Translations under genes and position numbers: made by a program
Shown here: piece after piece, positions 9,422 through 18,911 of the stretch
How positions within the stretch are numbered: the stretch's first letter is position 1
Layout: each line of letters begins with the position of its first letter
Notes under the pieces: generated by a model
Database searches by the model: none
What the model saw: only the letters and a program-made list of their open reading frames with translations
Told to the model about the DNA's origin: nothing
From: Polyangiaceae bacterium
GTDB taxonomy: Bacteria > Myxococcota_A > Polyangia > Polyangiales > Polyangiaceae
Assembly (NCBI GenBank): GCA_025936115.1
Contig: JAICTZ010000022.1
Coordinates: forward strand, 1 to 64,000
Reading direction: 5' to 3'
Length of the DNA: 64,000 bases

Positions 9422-10909
9422 TCACCACCACGCCTCCACCTGCATACCGGCGTTGAGGCCCTCGTGGTTCGTCGCGTAGTCGGGACCGCCCACGCGGCCG
9501 ACGAAATCATGGCTCCAGAACGCGCCCGTGACGAAGGCACGGATCACGGGGCGGCTGTTCCAGCGATTGCCGATCGAGACCTGAGGGGCGGCCGTGATTT
9601 TCGTCAGGGTGCCCGACGTGCCGGCGGCGTCGTCTTTGACCCAGTCGACGCCACCCTCGAACGCGAGGCTCACGAGCTTCGTGAAATGGACGATGGGACG
9701 CGCGCCCGCCGAGACCCACACCTGGTCCTTGCGCGGCTCGCCCTGGCGACTGAGTTGAAAAACGAAGACGGGACCGAGCGAGAAATAGTCGCCGATGTTG
9801 GCGCTGAAGCTCTCGGTGACGCGCAGGCGCGTCTCGCCGTTCGCGTCGGGTCGAATGAAGGTGCCTTGCGGCAAGTTGACGGTTTCGAACCCGGTCGTGA
9901 AGGTGCGCGCCGGGCCGGTGCCGTACTGGATGCTGAGTTTTTGGACGCCGTCGTCGCTGATGAAACGACTGACGGTGTGAACGAGCGCGGCGGCAACACC
10001 ATGGCTGCGCGGACCTTGGCGGCCGAGCTCGTCAACGCCGCTCACGGCATTCGAGTAAGCGAGACCGAGCTCGACGCGCCCGAACAAGAGCGGCAGATCG
10101 TAGGCGCGTAAATCGTAGACGGACTTCGAGAAGCCGGCCCGATTTTGTGGGTCGGGCTGGGGCACGTAGCTGAGGCCGCTCGTGCTTCCCCAGCCGATCC
10201 AAGCGAACGCGAGGTGACCGGGACCGAGCGGCACGTCTTCGATGCCGCCGCCGCCGCCGCTCGTGTTCCAATAAAAGAAATCGAGCACGTGGATGTCGTG
10301 GCGTCGATAGAGGCGATTGCCCGCCCAGAATTTCGTGCTCGGCGCAAAGGGGAGCACGTTGCCGACGGAGGCCCACGCTTCGGGCAAGCCGACCGCCGTG
10401 TCGTTGGCTGAGCCGAATTCCGTATACTTGTTGAAGAAGCTCACGCGCAGTTGAACGCGAGCGATCGGCCCCTTGAGGCTGCCGTCGGCCGGCGCGCTCG
10501 CGTCGAGCTTGAACACGCCCGGCAAGTAGAAGTTCTTGCCGAGGATGAGCTCACCGTAGGTCTCCGCTTCGTTGCCGAGACGGTATTTGGTGACGGCCCC
10601 GGGCGCTTGAAACGGGACCATCGGACCGCCCGCACCGGAACGCCCGTAACCCGAGCGCAGATAACCGCCGATGTCGACGAAGCCGTTCAGCACCTGTTCG
10701 GCGCGTTCGGCGAGCGCGCGACTTTCCGACGGCTGCTCGCGCGTCTCGGTATCCTCTTGGAACGCACGGTTCACCGCCTCGGCAATTTCGTGCTTTCGAG
10801 CTTCCGCCGTCGGAGCAGCGGCAGCCGGTGCCGCGGAGCACACGCTTGCGACGAAGACGACGCCATGGAAGCACGATACGGCGCAAAGCGACCCCAAGGC
10901 TCGGCTCAT
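9422..10909 (-). CDS. maltoporin (LamB)-like carbohydrate porin
   Basis: GYLRSGYGRSG..., FFNKYTEFGSANDTAVGLPEAWASVGNV, FWAGNRLYRRHDIHVLDFFYWNTSGGGGGIEDV, characteristic of LamB-type porins. Confidence 0.88.
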   Translation of the reverse strand: MSRALGSLCAVSCFHGVVFVASVCSAAPAAAAPTAEARKHEIAEAVNRAFQEDTETREQPSESRALAERAEQVLNGFVDIGGYLRSGYGRSGAGGPMVPFQAPGAVTKYRLGNEAETYGELILGKNFYLPGVFKLDASAPADGSLKGPIARVQLRVSFFNKYTEFGSANDTAVGLPEAWASVGNVLPFAPSTKFWAGNRLYRRHDIHVLDFFYWNTSGGGGGIEDVPLGPGHLAFAWIGWGSTSGLSYVPQPDPQNRAGFSKSVYDLRAYDLPLLFGRVELGLAYSNAVSGVDELGRQGPRSHGVAAALVHTVSRFISDDGVQKLSIQYGTGPARTFTTGFETVNLPQGTFIRPDANGETRLRVTESFSANIGDYFSLGPVFVFQLSRQGEPRKDQVWVSAGARPIVHFTKLVSLAFEGGVDWVKDDAAGTSGTLTKITAAPQVSIGNRWNSRPVIRAFVTGAFWSHDFVGRVGGPDYATNHEGLNAGMQVEAWW

Positions 10910-10984
10910 GGCGCGGCATGGTGCGCGATTTCACCCACCCACGACAAGCCGCTCGGCGCGCCGCCCGCCGGCGGAACGCCGGCG

Positions 10985-12253
10985 TCACTTCACGTCGACG
11001 TAAAAGTCCTTGGTTTCGAGGTTCGTCACCGGGCCTTGCCAGATCTCGAACCCTACGGCGACGGCATTCACTTGCGTGCCCGTGATGGTGAGTCCCCGCG
11101 TCTGCGCGTCACGGATGAAGTCCATCACGTCGAACTCGATCTCCGAGCTGTCGCTGCCCTCGTGCCGGACCCAGTTGATGATGGGACGATTGTTCACCGT
11201 GCCATTCCAAATATCCCAAACGCCGGGCACGTTCGCGACGGTGATGCCCTGATTTGCCGCGTTCGGCGAGCCAGCGGGCTGCTGGCCCGGCGGGTCACGC
11301 AGCCAGACCATGAGGTACATGCCGAAGCCGGTCTCGGTGCCCAGCCAAATGTCGTAAGCCGCATTGTAAGGGCCCGTGTTGTCGTTCGCCGACCAGCGCC
11401 AGCCCGTCTTGAGCGAGCTAATCTGATCGATGGCGCGCGGTAATCCGCAGTCGGGCACTTGCATGACCGAGTATTTTCCGCAAAAGACGCTCGGGTACGA
11501 CGCGGGCTGTCCACTCGAACCCGGCGTGCCGCTCATCGCCTCCACGATGAACGACGTGCCGTTCCAGGAAACCGTGTGACTCTCGAAGCCGGGTCCCCAA
11601 CCGTTCGTGATCAAGATGTAAGGCACGCCGTCGCGACTCACCTCCGCCGTGGCGTAGCGCTCGCTCGACTCGCCCGTGCCCATCATCATGCCGCTGCCGA
11701 GGGCACCGTTACCGGGCGCGCCGGCCGAGCCCGCAGCGCCGCCCACGGGGCCCGCGCCGCCGGGAGTCGATGCTCCCGCGCCCGCCGCCGAAGCAGCGGA
11801 GCCGCCTTGATTTGCGCCGCCGCTGCCGGGCGCTGGACCGCCGGCAGAGCCGCCGCCCACTGCGCCACTACCACCACTGCCGTTGGCAGTACCGGCTTGG
11901 CCCCCGCTGACACTCGAGCCCGCGGAACCCGCGCCAGAGCCGCCCTGGCCTCCAGCTTGCGCGTCTGTTCCGCCCGACGACACTCCGCTGCCGCCGCTCG
12001 ACGGTCCACTCCCTCCCGTGGAGGGTCCGCTACCGCCCGTCGCCGGCGCCGCGCCGTTATTCGAGCCGCCCGGACTACCTGTGTCGGGCCCAGCATTGGA
12101 ATTCTTCGAACCGCAAGCAGCGGCGAGCAGCGTGCAAAGCGAAAGACCGAGCACCGGGACCGACGGCGAGAGTTTCACGGGCATCTGGAACCGGTACCAG
12201 GAATACCACGTCCGTACTCGCCCGCCATTCGATTCAGCAAGAAGCTGCGTCAC
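10985..12253 (-). CDS. lipoprotein glycoside hydrolase family 12 (endoglucanase/xyloglucanase-like)
   Basis: Lipobox AAACGS, Gly-rich linker, then YILITNGWGPG, YDIWLGTE, EIEFDVMDFI, VGFEIWQG motifs of GH12. Confidence 0.82.
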   Translation of the reverse strand: MTQLLAESNGGRVRTWYSWYRFQMPVKLSPSVPVLGLSLCTLLAAACGSKNSNAGPDTGSPGGSNNGAAPATGGSGPSTGGSGPSSGGSGVSSGGTDAQAGGQGGSGAGSAGSSVSGGQAGTANGSGGSGAVGGGSAGGPAPGSGGANQGGSAASAAGAGASTPGGAGPVGGAAGSAGAPGNGALGSGMMMGTGESSERYATAEVSRDGVPYILITNGWGPGFESHTVSWNGTSFIVEAMSGTPGSSGQPASYPSVFCGKYSVMQVPDCGLPRAIDQISSLKTGWRWSANDNTGPYNAAYDIWLGTETGFGMYLMVWLRDPPGQQPAGSPNAANQGITVANVPGVWDIWNGTVNNRPIINWVRHEGSDSSEIEFDVMDFIRDAQTRGLTITGTQVNAVAVGFEIWQGPVTNLETKDFYVDVK

Positions 12254-12310
12254 GCATCGAGATCACGACGGTCTCTCTGCAACATTCCAAGTTCAGCTCA
12301 ACCCACGCGC

Positions 12311-12907
12311 TCAGAGCGCCACGAAATTGAAGCTCAACACGACGCGCTCACCTTCACCCTGGTGCGGCGGAACGCTGTGATCGAGCCAGCCAGGGAAGAG
12401 CACGAGTAGGCCCTCGCGCACCTGACAGGTGAGCATCTCGGTCGTGTAGGGCGTCACCTTGAAGTTCGGGCTCGCCGGCGTCGCGTACGGCTTGACGGGC
12501 CGCGGGTCGTGGAAGCAGAGCGGGCTCGACCCCACCGGAACCTTCACGTAATAGGCGCCGCTCAAGAACGAGCGCGGGTGACTATGTCGCGCGTTCATCG
12601 CGCCCGCGGGGCTCACGGTGAACCAGGCTTCGTTCATGACCATGCCGAGCCCCTCGAAGCCCATGCCGGCGACGACGAACGTCGCCGTTTCCATGATCAC
12701 CTTCTTCACGTCGGCGAGCTCGGGCAACGCGCGCACGTCCACCTGGTCCGAGCTGTGCCAGCCGCCGTAATTGGAGCGTCGAACGCCGCTCGGATCCGTC
12801 TCGCGCAAGCGCGTGACCAGCGCGAGCAGCTTTTCGTTCTGCTCCGCAAAGTCCGAAACTTCGTGCTGGAAGATCGGAGTCGGGAAATGATTCGTGCCGG
12901 TCGGCAT
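12311..12907 (-). CDS. TIGR02466-like putative 2OG-Fe(II) oxygenase
   Basis: FPTPIFQHEV start, NEAWFTVSPAGAMNARHSHPRSFLSGAYYVKVP, LVLFPGWLDHSVPPHQGEGERVVLSFNF. Confidence 0.85.
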   Translation of the reverse strand: MPTGTNHFPTPIFQHEVSDFAEQNEKLLALVTRLRETDPSGVRRSNYGGWHSSDQVDVRALPELADVKKVIMETATFVVAGMGFEGLGMVMNEAWFTVSPAGAMNARHSHPRSFLSGAYYVKVPVGSSPLCFHDPRPVKPYATPASPNFKVTPYTTEMLTCQVREGLLVLFPGWLDHSVPPHQGEGERVVLSFNFVAL

Positions 12908-12921
12908 GGGCGCTACCTTGC

Positions 12922-13377
12922 CTAGCGCTGCGGGCGTGGCGCCGGCTCGGGCGCGTTTTCGGTGCGCGATTCTTCCGGCGAGCGGGAGCGGAACCATTCG
13001 GCGATGCCGGGCATCTCCGGCTCGAACTCCCCCGGCACCGCGATATTCAGCATGCCGGCGCGCTTGTCCGTGCGGTTCTCGAAGTCGTGCGGCGTGCCAC
13101 CCGGCGCGATCACGAGCGAGCCCTTCGGCGCGTCGAACCAGGTGTCGCCCACGAAGAAACTCAGCGTCCCCTCCAGGACGAAGAAGACGTCGTCTTCCTC
13201 GTGCTGATGCGCGCCGGGCCCCCGCGTGTACGGCTCGAGCCACCATTCGGAGATCGCGTAGCGCCCTCGCGTTTCGTCGCCGTCCGCTTTGAAGACGGCG
13301 CGCAATGGCCCCATCGGGTACTCGCGTCCTAGGCTCGGACGCACGTGGATGGGCGCTCGTTGCTTCGCGCTCGACAT
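12922..13377 (-). CDS. cupin-domain protein
   Basis: GPGAHQHEEDDVFFVLEGTLSFFVGDTWFDAPKGSLVIAPGGTPHDFENRTDKRA cupin motifs 1 and 2. Confidence 0.9.
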   Translation of the reverse strand: MSSAKQRAPIHVRPSLGREYPMGPLRAVFKADGDETRGRYAISEWWLEPYTRGPGAHQHEEDDVFFVLEGTLSFFVGDTWFDAPKGSLVIAPGGTPHDFENRTDKRAGMLNIAVPGEFEPEMPGIAEWFRSRSPEESRTENAPEPAPRPQR

Positions 13378-13483
13378 GCCGAGAATTTACACCGCGGTCG
13401 CGCCCCCGGCGCCGAAAATTTGGCGCATGACGCCTTCCTTCGTCACGGGGGCAAGCGTGGTCCGATGCCGGATACCAGCCCCT

Positions 13484-15496
13484 TCACTGGAACGTGATGT
13501 TCGACACGTACGAATTGATGTTCCAGCTCGCGTCCGAATCGGTCTGGCTCGTGATGGCCTTGCCCTGAACGGTGAAGTTGCTGAAGTGAACGCCGTTGAC
13601 ATTGATGCTCGACGAGAGGCCGTGGATATTGATCAACGACTTCACGTTGCAGCTCACGTCGGTGAAATACGCGTCCTTGACCGTGGACGTATTGGGCGCG
13701 GTGCGCCAATCGGGAGCGCGATCCTCTTCGATGTCGATCAGGTTGCTGTCGGCGGCTTCAATCCTGATGTTTTCCCACTTGGTGTTCGTGATCACGGCCG
13801 TATCGTTGGCATCGATGACCATCGCGCGTCCGGCCTTGACGATGTCGATGTCCTTGAACGTGACTCCGTCGATCGTGTTGCCGAAGGTCTTGGTGCCGAT
13901 CTTGGTGGCCGCCGAATTGCTGTAGGCCACGACCTTCTCGTAAGTGATGTTCTTCGTGTCCATCATGCCCTCTTGCTCGCGCTTGGGGGACATACTGTCG
14001 TCGCCGCTGTAGATGAACCCGTTCGTCAAACCGCTGTTGGTCGAGCAGTCGAAGTCGACTCCGTCTTCTTGGTTGTACGTCGTCGTCGTCGGGCGGCGAT
14101 TGATCACCTTGTAATTTTTGAACGTGACCTGGTCGCTGTTGTAGACGAGCGTGCCCCAGAAGACGGGGTCTCGCACGATGATGCCGTCGATCACGATCTT
14201 GGAGCCGCCGTCGACTCTCAGCGTGTTGATCTTGAAAGAAGGGGTGTCGTTGCTCGTGCCGCGGATGATCGAGCCGTTGTTGTCGATCACCCCGCGCCCG
14301 AGGACGCTCGCGTTGCTGACGTTGTTGAAGTGGAGCACGCCGTGCGTCGTGCTTTCGACGGCCGGCCCCGCCGCGGCGTAGTCGCTCGTCTTGGTCGAGC
14401 CGTCGAGGATGGCGCCTCCGGCGAGATAGAGCGTCATGTTGCTCTTCATCGAGAGCTCGCCCGTCTTGTAGCGACCCGGCGGGACGTAAAGAATGTTCTG
14501 CGTCGCCCCGGACGCGGCGGTGATGGCGCTTTGAATCTTCGTGGTCTCGAGCGTGCCGCCCGTATTATCGACCATATAGTCGGCGAGACTCTTCACGTTG
14601 GCGTCGCCCACGCGCGGCGGATTCACCTCTTGGTCGTCGATCAATACGAACAATAGCTCTTTGGTGTCGAACTGAAGAATCAAATAGTTCGGACCGCTCG
14701 TGAACGTCAGCGTATTGCCGCTCTTGGTCGCGGTGAGATTGCGGCTCTTCGGACTCAGCGTGTACGACGAAAAGCTCTGACTGAGCGTCACGGCAATCGT
14801 TGCGGTGCAGCCGGTCGCCACCGAGAAGTTGGCGTAGTGCACCTGCATTTCGGGCGAGAACTTCGCCATTTTCTCCACGAATACCGGGGTGCTGTTGGCC
14901 GTGACCGTGTAGAGCGTGCTCGCGGTGGCGCCCGGTAAGTCCGGATACGTGATGACACCGGCCGCCGTCGAACAATCCACGGTGGCGGGAGAACCGGCCG
15001 CGCCTCCGCTGGCACCGCCCGTCCCGCCCCTGCCCGCGCCGCCAGAGCCGCCGGTCCCGGGTCTACCTCCGGTGCCCGTGCCACCCGTCGCGCTAGCTCC
15101 CGCGCCGCCGCCCGTCGCGCCCACTCCACCGCCCGCACCCCCGTTGGTCATGCCGGCGACTCCGGCCCCCGCACCGCCACGTGACGCTCCGGCGCTCGAG
15201 CCGCCCGTGCTCGGCGCACCGGCCGCCGATCCGCCCGTGTCCGGCATCGCGCCACCCGACGCGCCGGTGCCACCGCCAGCTCCACCGGTCGTGCCACCGG
15301 AGCCGTTGGCGTTGCCGCTCGATCCGAGGCTGCCGCCGGTGCTGGTGCTACCGCCCGTTTGCGAGCCTCCGCCCGTTGCGCCGCTGCCTCCCTTGCCGGC
15401 GCCGTCGTCGCCCGCCTGGTCGGACGAGCAGCCGACCACGGGCAGCAGTGACAAGGCCGCAAAGGAAGCAAATAACCGAACAGAAAGTGCTTTCAT
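13484..15496 (-). CDS. lipoprotein with GH28-like right-handed beta-helix glycosidase domain
   Basis: Lipobox VVGCSS; Gly-rich linker; ILYVPPGRYKTGELSMKSNMTLYLAGGAILDGS, EDGVDFDCSTN, YSGDDSMSPKRE. Start at 15496 chosen over the longer ORF. Confidence 0.78.
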   Translation of the reverse strand: MKALSVRLFASFAALSLLPVVGCSSDQAGDDGAGKGGSGATGGGSQTGGSTSTGGSLGSSGNANGSGGTTGGAGGGTGASGGAMPDTGGSAAGAPSTGGSSAGASRGGAGAGVAGMTNGGAGGGVGATGGGAGASATGGTGTGGRPGTGGSGGAGRGGTGGASGGAAGSPATVDCSTAAGVITYPDLPGATASTLYTVTANSTPVFVEKMAKFSPEMQVHYANFSVATGCTATIAVTLSQSFSSYTLSPKSRNLTATKSGNTLTFTSGPNYLILQFDTKELLFVLIDDQEVNPPRVGDANVKSLADYMVDNTGGTLETTKIQSAITAASGATQNILYVPPGRYKTGELSMKSNMTLYLAGGAILDGSTKTSDYAAAGPAVESTTHGVLHFNNVSNASVLGRGVIDNNGSIIRGTSNDTPSFKINTLRVDGGSKIVIDGIIVRDPVFWGTLVYNSDQVTFKNYKVINRRPTTTTYNQEDGVDFDCSTNSGLTNGFIYSGDDSMSPKREQEGMMDTKNITYEKVVAYSNSAATKIGTKTFGNTIDGVTFKDIDIVKAGRAMVIDANDTAVITNTKWENIRIEAADSNLIDIEEDRAPDWRTAPNTSTVKDAYFTDVSCNVKSLINIHGLSSSINVNGVHFSNFTVQGKAITSQTDSDASWNINSYVSNITFQ

Positions 15497-15760
15497 CGTA
15501 GCTCCGTGAGCCGGACGCGCTGAGCTGACCGCCCGGCCGCCGCTTTTTCTCTCTCTGCTTACGTTGCGGGAGCGGGGGAGCATTTGCTTCTCTTTGTATT
15601 GGTCCTGTAGGGGCGCGGGGCGCAAGCGAGACATCCTTCGTCAGCTGGGCGCTTATTTCCGCCTAGCGTAGACGCGCTTTCTGTCGCACTTGATATTTTT
15701 CAATATAACCGGATGGGCCGGCCCCAAAAGGGCGCCCTGGAACTTTTCCGAACCCGCGGC

Positions 15761-15786
15761 GAAGTAGTTGCGTACGCAACTACTTC
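15761..15786. promoter_or_regulatory. perfect 26-bp palindrome, probable MarR operator
   Basis: gaagtagttgcgtacgcaactacttc equals its own reverse complement; 38 bp upstream of the marR-like start at 15825. Confidence 0.75.
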
Positions 15787-15824
15787 CGCTATGCTGAGTC
15801 TGCCACCACGCTCGGCTCCCAGAA

Positions 15825-16298
15825 ATGCCGCCGCAACCGACTGAACAGACCGATTTGCTCCGAGAGCTCGTCCAGGAATTCACACGCCGATTCGGCCTGC
15901 TCTCCACGAAGGAGACGCCCTGCGGCCAGCCCATCTCGCTCTCTTACGCCCACGCGCTCATGGTGTTGCTCGAACGCGCGCGCGAGCCGCACACTTCCCA
16001 TACGGAGCTCGGCCACGCGCTCGGCATCGACAAGAGCAGCGTCGCGCGCCTGTGCAGCCGCATGGAAGCTGCGGGCCATGTCGAGCAGGTGCGGGCTCCT
16101 GAGGACGGCCGCAGCCGACACGTGACACTGACGATCAAGGGAGAACGGCTCGCGCGACGCATCGACGCCGCGAGTCGCGAGCGGTTCACCCGGATGCTCG
16201 CGGCCATAGCGCCCGCCAAGCGCCGCACCGTGCTCGAGTCCCTCGCCGTTCTGAACGCCGCGGTCGAGTCATTGGGGAGAGAAGAACATGAAGCTTGA
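15825..16298 (+). CDS. MarR family transcriptional regulator
   Basis: SHTELGHALGIDKSSVARLCSRMEAAGHVEQVRAPEDGRSRHVTLTIKGERLARRI winged-helix. Confidence 0.9.
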   Translation: MPPQPTEQTDLLRELVQEFTRRFGLLSTKETPCGQPISLSYAHALMVLLERAREPHTSHTELGHALGIDKSSVARLCSRMEAAGHVEQVRAPEDGRSRHVTLTIKGERLARRIDAASRERFTRMLAAIAPAKRRTVLESLAVLNAAVESLGREEHEA

Positions 16299-16863
16299 AT
16301 GGCTGTTCGTCGCCGGCGCGATCGAGGCGCTCTTGGTCGGATGCCGAACGAGCGACGGCGCTTCTGCGGCTCCCGATGCGCCGGCCTCCGCTGCTGCTGT
16401 CCCGCCGCCAAGCGCGACGCCGGCGCAGGCCGCGCTCGACTCGCTGGATCGACGGACGCCCGTGCCGCTTCTGCCGATGATGGCGAACCATCAGAAGCAG
16501 AACATGCGTGATCACCTCGTCGCCGTGCAGGAGATCATCGCCGCGGTCGGTGCCGAGGACTTCGAGGCCGTTCAGCGTTCAGTGACGCGCATCGGCTACT
16601 CGGAGCAAATGGGCCAGATGTGCGAGCGCATGGGCGCGGGCGCGCCGGGCTTCACCGAGCTGGCGCTCGAGTTTCATCACAGCGCCGACACGATCGGCGA
16701 GGCTGCTCGGGCGCATGATGCCGCAGGCACATTGAAGGCGTTGGGCAACACCGTCGCCGTGTGCACGAGCTGTCATCGCAGCTTCAGGCAACGGGTCGTC
16801 GACGAGGTGGCATGGGCAGCCCTCGCAAAAAGGCCAATGCCCGCCTCATCAAGCTCGCGGTAG
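16288..16863 (+). CDS. cytochrome c-like lipoprotein (c556/c' fold, CTSCH haem site)
   Basis: LLVGCR lipobox; C-terminal VCTSCHRSFRQRV CXXCH; overlaps marR by 11 nt. Confidence 0.75.
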   Translation: MKLEWLFVAGAIEALLVGCRTSDGASAAPDAPASAAAVPPPSATPAQAALDSLDRRTPVPLLPMMANHQKQNMRDHLVAVQEIIAAVGAEDFEAVQRSVTRIGYSEQMGQMCERMGAGAPGFTELALEFHHSADTIGEAARAHDAAGTLKALGNTVAVCTSCHRSFRQRVVDEVAWAALAKRPMPASSSSR

Positions 16864-18762
16864 CTTCAGAACACGCCGCCGGCGCAAGCCGAGCCCGAGC
16901 AAGAGCAGAGCGGCCATGGATGAGGCGTGAGTCGAGCCGGAGCTCGCGCGACAGCTGCAGCCGCTCGAATTACCCGCGGCGCCGCCGCTCCCACCGGTGG
17001 TCGGCGCGCCTCCCGCAACGGCAGTGCCGGTTCCAGCACTCGAGCCGCTGCGGCCTGCAGTCGAGCCGCCGCTGCCACCTTGCGTCGGTCCGACGCCGCC
17101 GCCTGTCGGCGCGCCGCCTTGCGCGCTAGCCGTACCGCCGGCTCCGCTCCCGAGCACGCCCGCCGCACCGCTCACGTTGCTGCTTCCGCCGGCACCGCCG
17201 GCATTCATCGCCCTACCGGCCGAGCCACCACTCATCGGCGGAGCGCCACCAGCCGTGCTCGTCGTCCCAGCAGCCGCGCCACCGGTCCCGCCGCGTCCAC
17301 CGGTTCCCCCGAGACCCGCCGAGCCGCTCATCCCGCCGCTCGCGCTGGTGCCGCCGGCGCCGCCAGCCGGGTTCATCGTCGTCGGCCCTTTGAACTGCCA
17401 CCAATTGAACTTGAACAAGTCCCCGCTTCCGCCGGTGAAGACGAGGAACAAGTCATGTTTTCCGCTACCCCCGGCGACCGTGCAGGTCTTGGTCGTCCAC
17501 GCGCTGGTCCCGGACACGTCGCAGGTTCCGAGCGACGTGCCGGTCTTACTATCGAGGTGCAGCTCGATTTTCGCGTTGCTGCCAGCCGCTGACACGCGCG
17601 CGTCGAAGGACGTGACGCCGTCGAGGAAGTCGACGTTCTTCACCTTGATGTAGTCGCCGTTGCTGATCTGCGTGACATCGATGCCGCCGCCCGTGTCCGT
17701 GCACGTCTCCGTCTTGAGGCCCGCCGAGAACGCGATCGTTTCCGCCTCGACCAGCTGGAAGGGATTCAACGCCTCGAGCGGCGCGGGCCCGTCCGTCGTC
17801 ATCTTGACGGTCGGAATCGAGCCGTCGGCGTTGTACGTGAACTCTTCGACGCAGACGGAGCGCTTGTAGCTGCCGCCGCCGGGAAGCGCGCCGTTGTGAT
17901 AGAAGAAGTACGACTTGCCCTTGTAATCGATGACGGCGGGGTGATTGGTGAAGCTCGAGCCGGTTCCGGTCTCCTTCGCCATGATGTCCCCGCCGAAGGT
18001 CCAGGGCCCGGTGGGCCCGCTGCTCGTCGTGAAGCTGATCTTCTCGGGCGTGCCGTCGGCCGGATAGACGAGGTAATAGAGCGCGTCGTGCTTGTAGAAC
18101 CACGGCCCCTCTTCGTACGCGGTCGCGCGATCGGTATTGGAGCGCGTGCCGAAACCCGCAGTGGTCAGGTTCACTTTGTTCGGACTTCCCGGATAGGAAA
18201 TCATGTCCGAGTTGAGCTTCACGTAGTAGAGGTTCGGGTTGCCCCAATATAAGTAGGCTTGTCCGTCGTCGTCGATGAACACGCTCGGATCGATGTCGCC
18301 GGTTCCCGTGGAAACGAGCGCCTTGCCGAGCGGGTCGCTGTACGGGCCCGCGGGATTGGAGGCGACGAGCACGCCGATTTTTGCGCCGGTCGAGTTGTTG
18401 ATCGGCACGTACATGTAGAACTTGCCGTTCCTCGCCGCGCCTTGCGGTGCCCACGCGTCACCCGTTCCCCAACTGAAGCTCTTGTAGCCCGCGGGCGAGC
18501 CGAGGTCGGTCCAATTCACCATGTCGACGGTGGAGTAAAGTCTCCAGTCGTTCATGGTGAAGAAGTTGTTCACCGTCACGTCCTCGTCGTGCGACGTGTA
18601 GAGGTAGACCTTGCCGTCGTACACCATGGGCCCGGGATCGGCGGTGTAGTTGGTCTGGACGATGGGGTTGTCCGCGAAAGCGGTCGGGGACAGCGACGTC
18701 GCCGCGCAGGCGAGCAAAGCCGCCGGAGCGAGGCGTCGGAGCACGTTCGTCGAAAAGTTCAT
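16849..18762 (-). CDS. GH43-family glycosidase with CBM6-like domain, Gly-rich linker and MYXO-CTERM-like C-terminus
   Basis: NYTADPGPMVYDGKVYLYTSHDED, DPSVFIDDDGQAYLYWGN, PWTFGGDIM; C-terminal GCSCRASSGSTHASSMAALLLLGLGLRRRR. Confidence 0.87.
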   Translation of the reverse strand: MNFSTNVLRRLAPAALLACAATSLSPTAFADNPIVQTNYTADPGPMVYDGKVYLYTSHDEDVTVNNFFTMNDWRLYSTVDMVNWTDLGSPAGYKSFSWGTGDAWAPQGAARNGKFYMYVPINNSTGAKIGVLVASNPAGPYSDPLGKALVSTGTGDIDPSVFIDDDGQAYLYWGNPNLYYVKLNSDMISYPGSPNKVNLTTAGFGTRSNTDRATAYEEGPWFYKHDALYYLVYPADGTPEKISFTTSSGPTGPWTFGGDIMAKETGTGSSFTNHPAVIDYKGKSYFFYHNGALPGGGSYKRSVCVEEFTYNADGSIPTVKMTTDGPAPLEALNPFQLVEAETIAFSAGLKTETCTDTGGGIDVTQISNGDYIKVKNVDFLDGVTSFDARVSAAGSNAKIELHLDSKTGTSLGTCDVSGTSAWTTKTCTVAGGSGKHDLFLVFTGGSGDLFKFNWWQFKGPTTMNPAGGAGGTSASGGMSGSAGLGGTGGRGGTGGAAAGTTSTAGGAPPMSGGSAGRAMNAGGAGGSSNVSGAAGVLGSGAGGTASAQGGAPTGGGVGPTQGGSGGSTAGRSGSSAGTGTAVAGGAPTTGGSGGAAGNSSGCSCRASSGSTHASSMAALLLLGLGLRRRRVLKLPRA

Positions 18763-18911
18763 GGTGGGTTGCTTCGGCCGGGAGGTCGATCCTCCGTGAA
18801 GAAAGGGACGCCCCTGTCGCAGTGCCCCAAGGCCTCCGGTTCCGTCGACCAAGACGCAGCGCGTCGGCGGGTGGCACGAAATTCGCTTGAACCCGCCCCA
18901 TCACGACCGAA

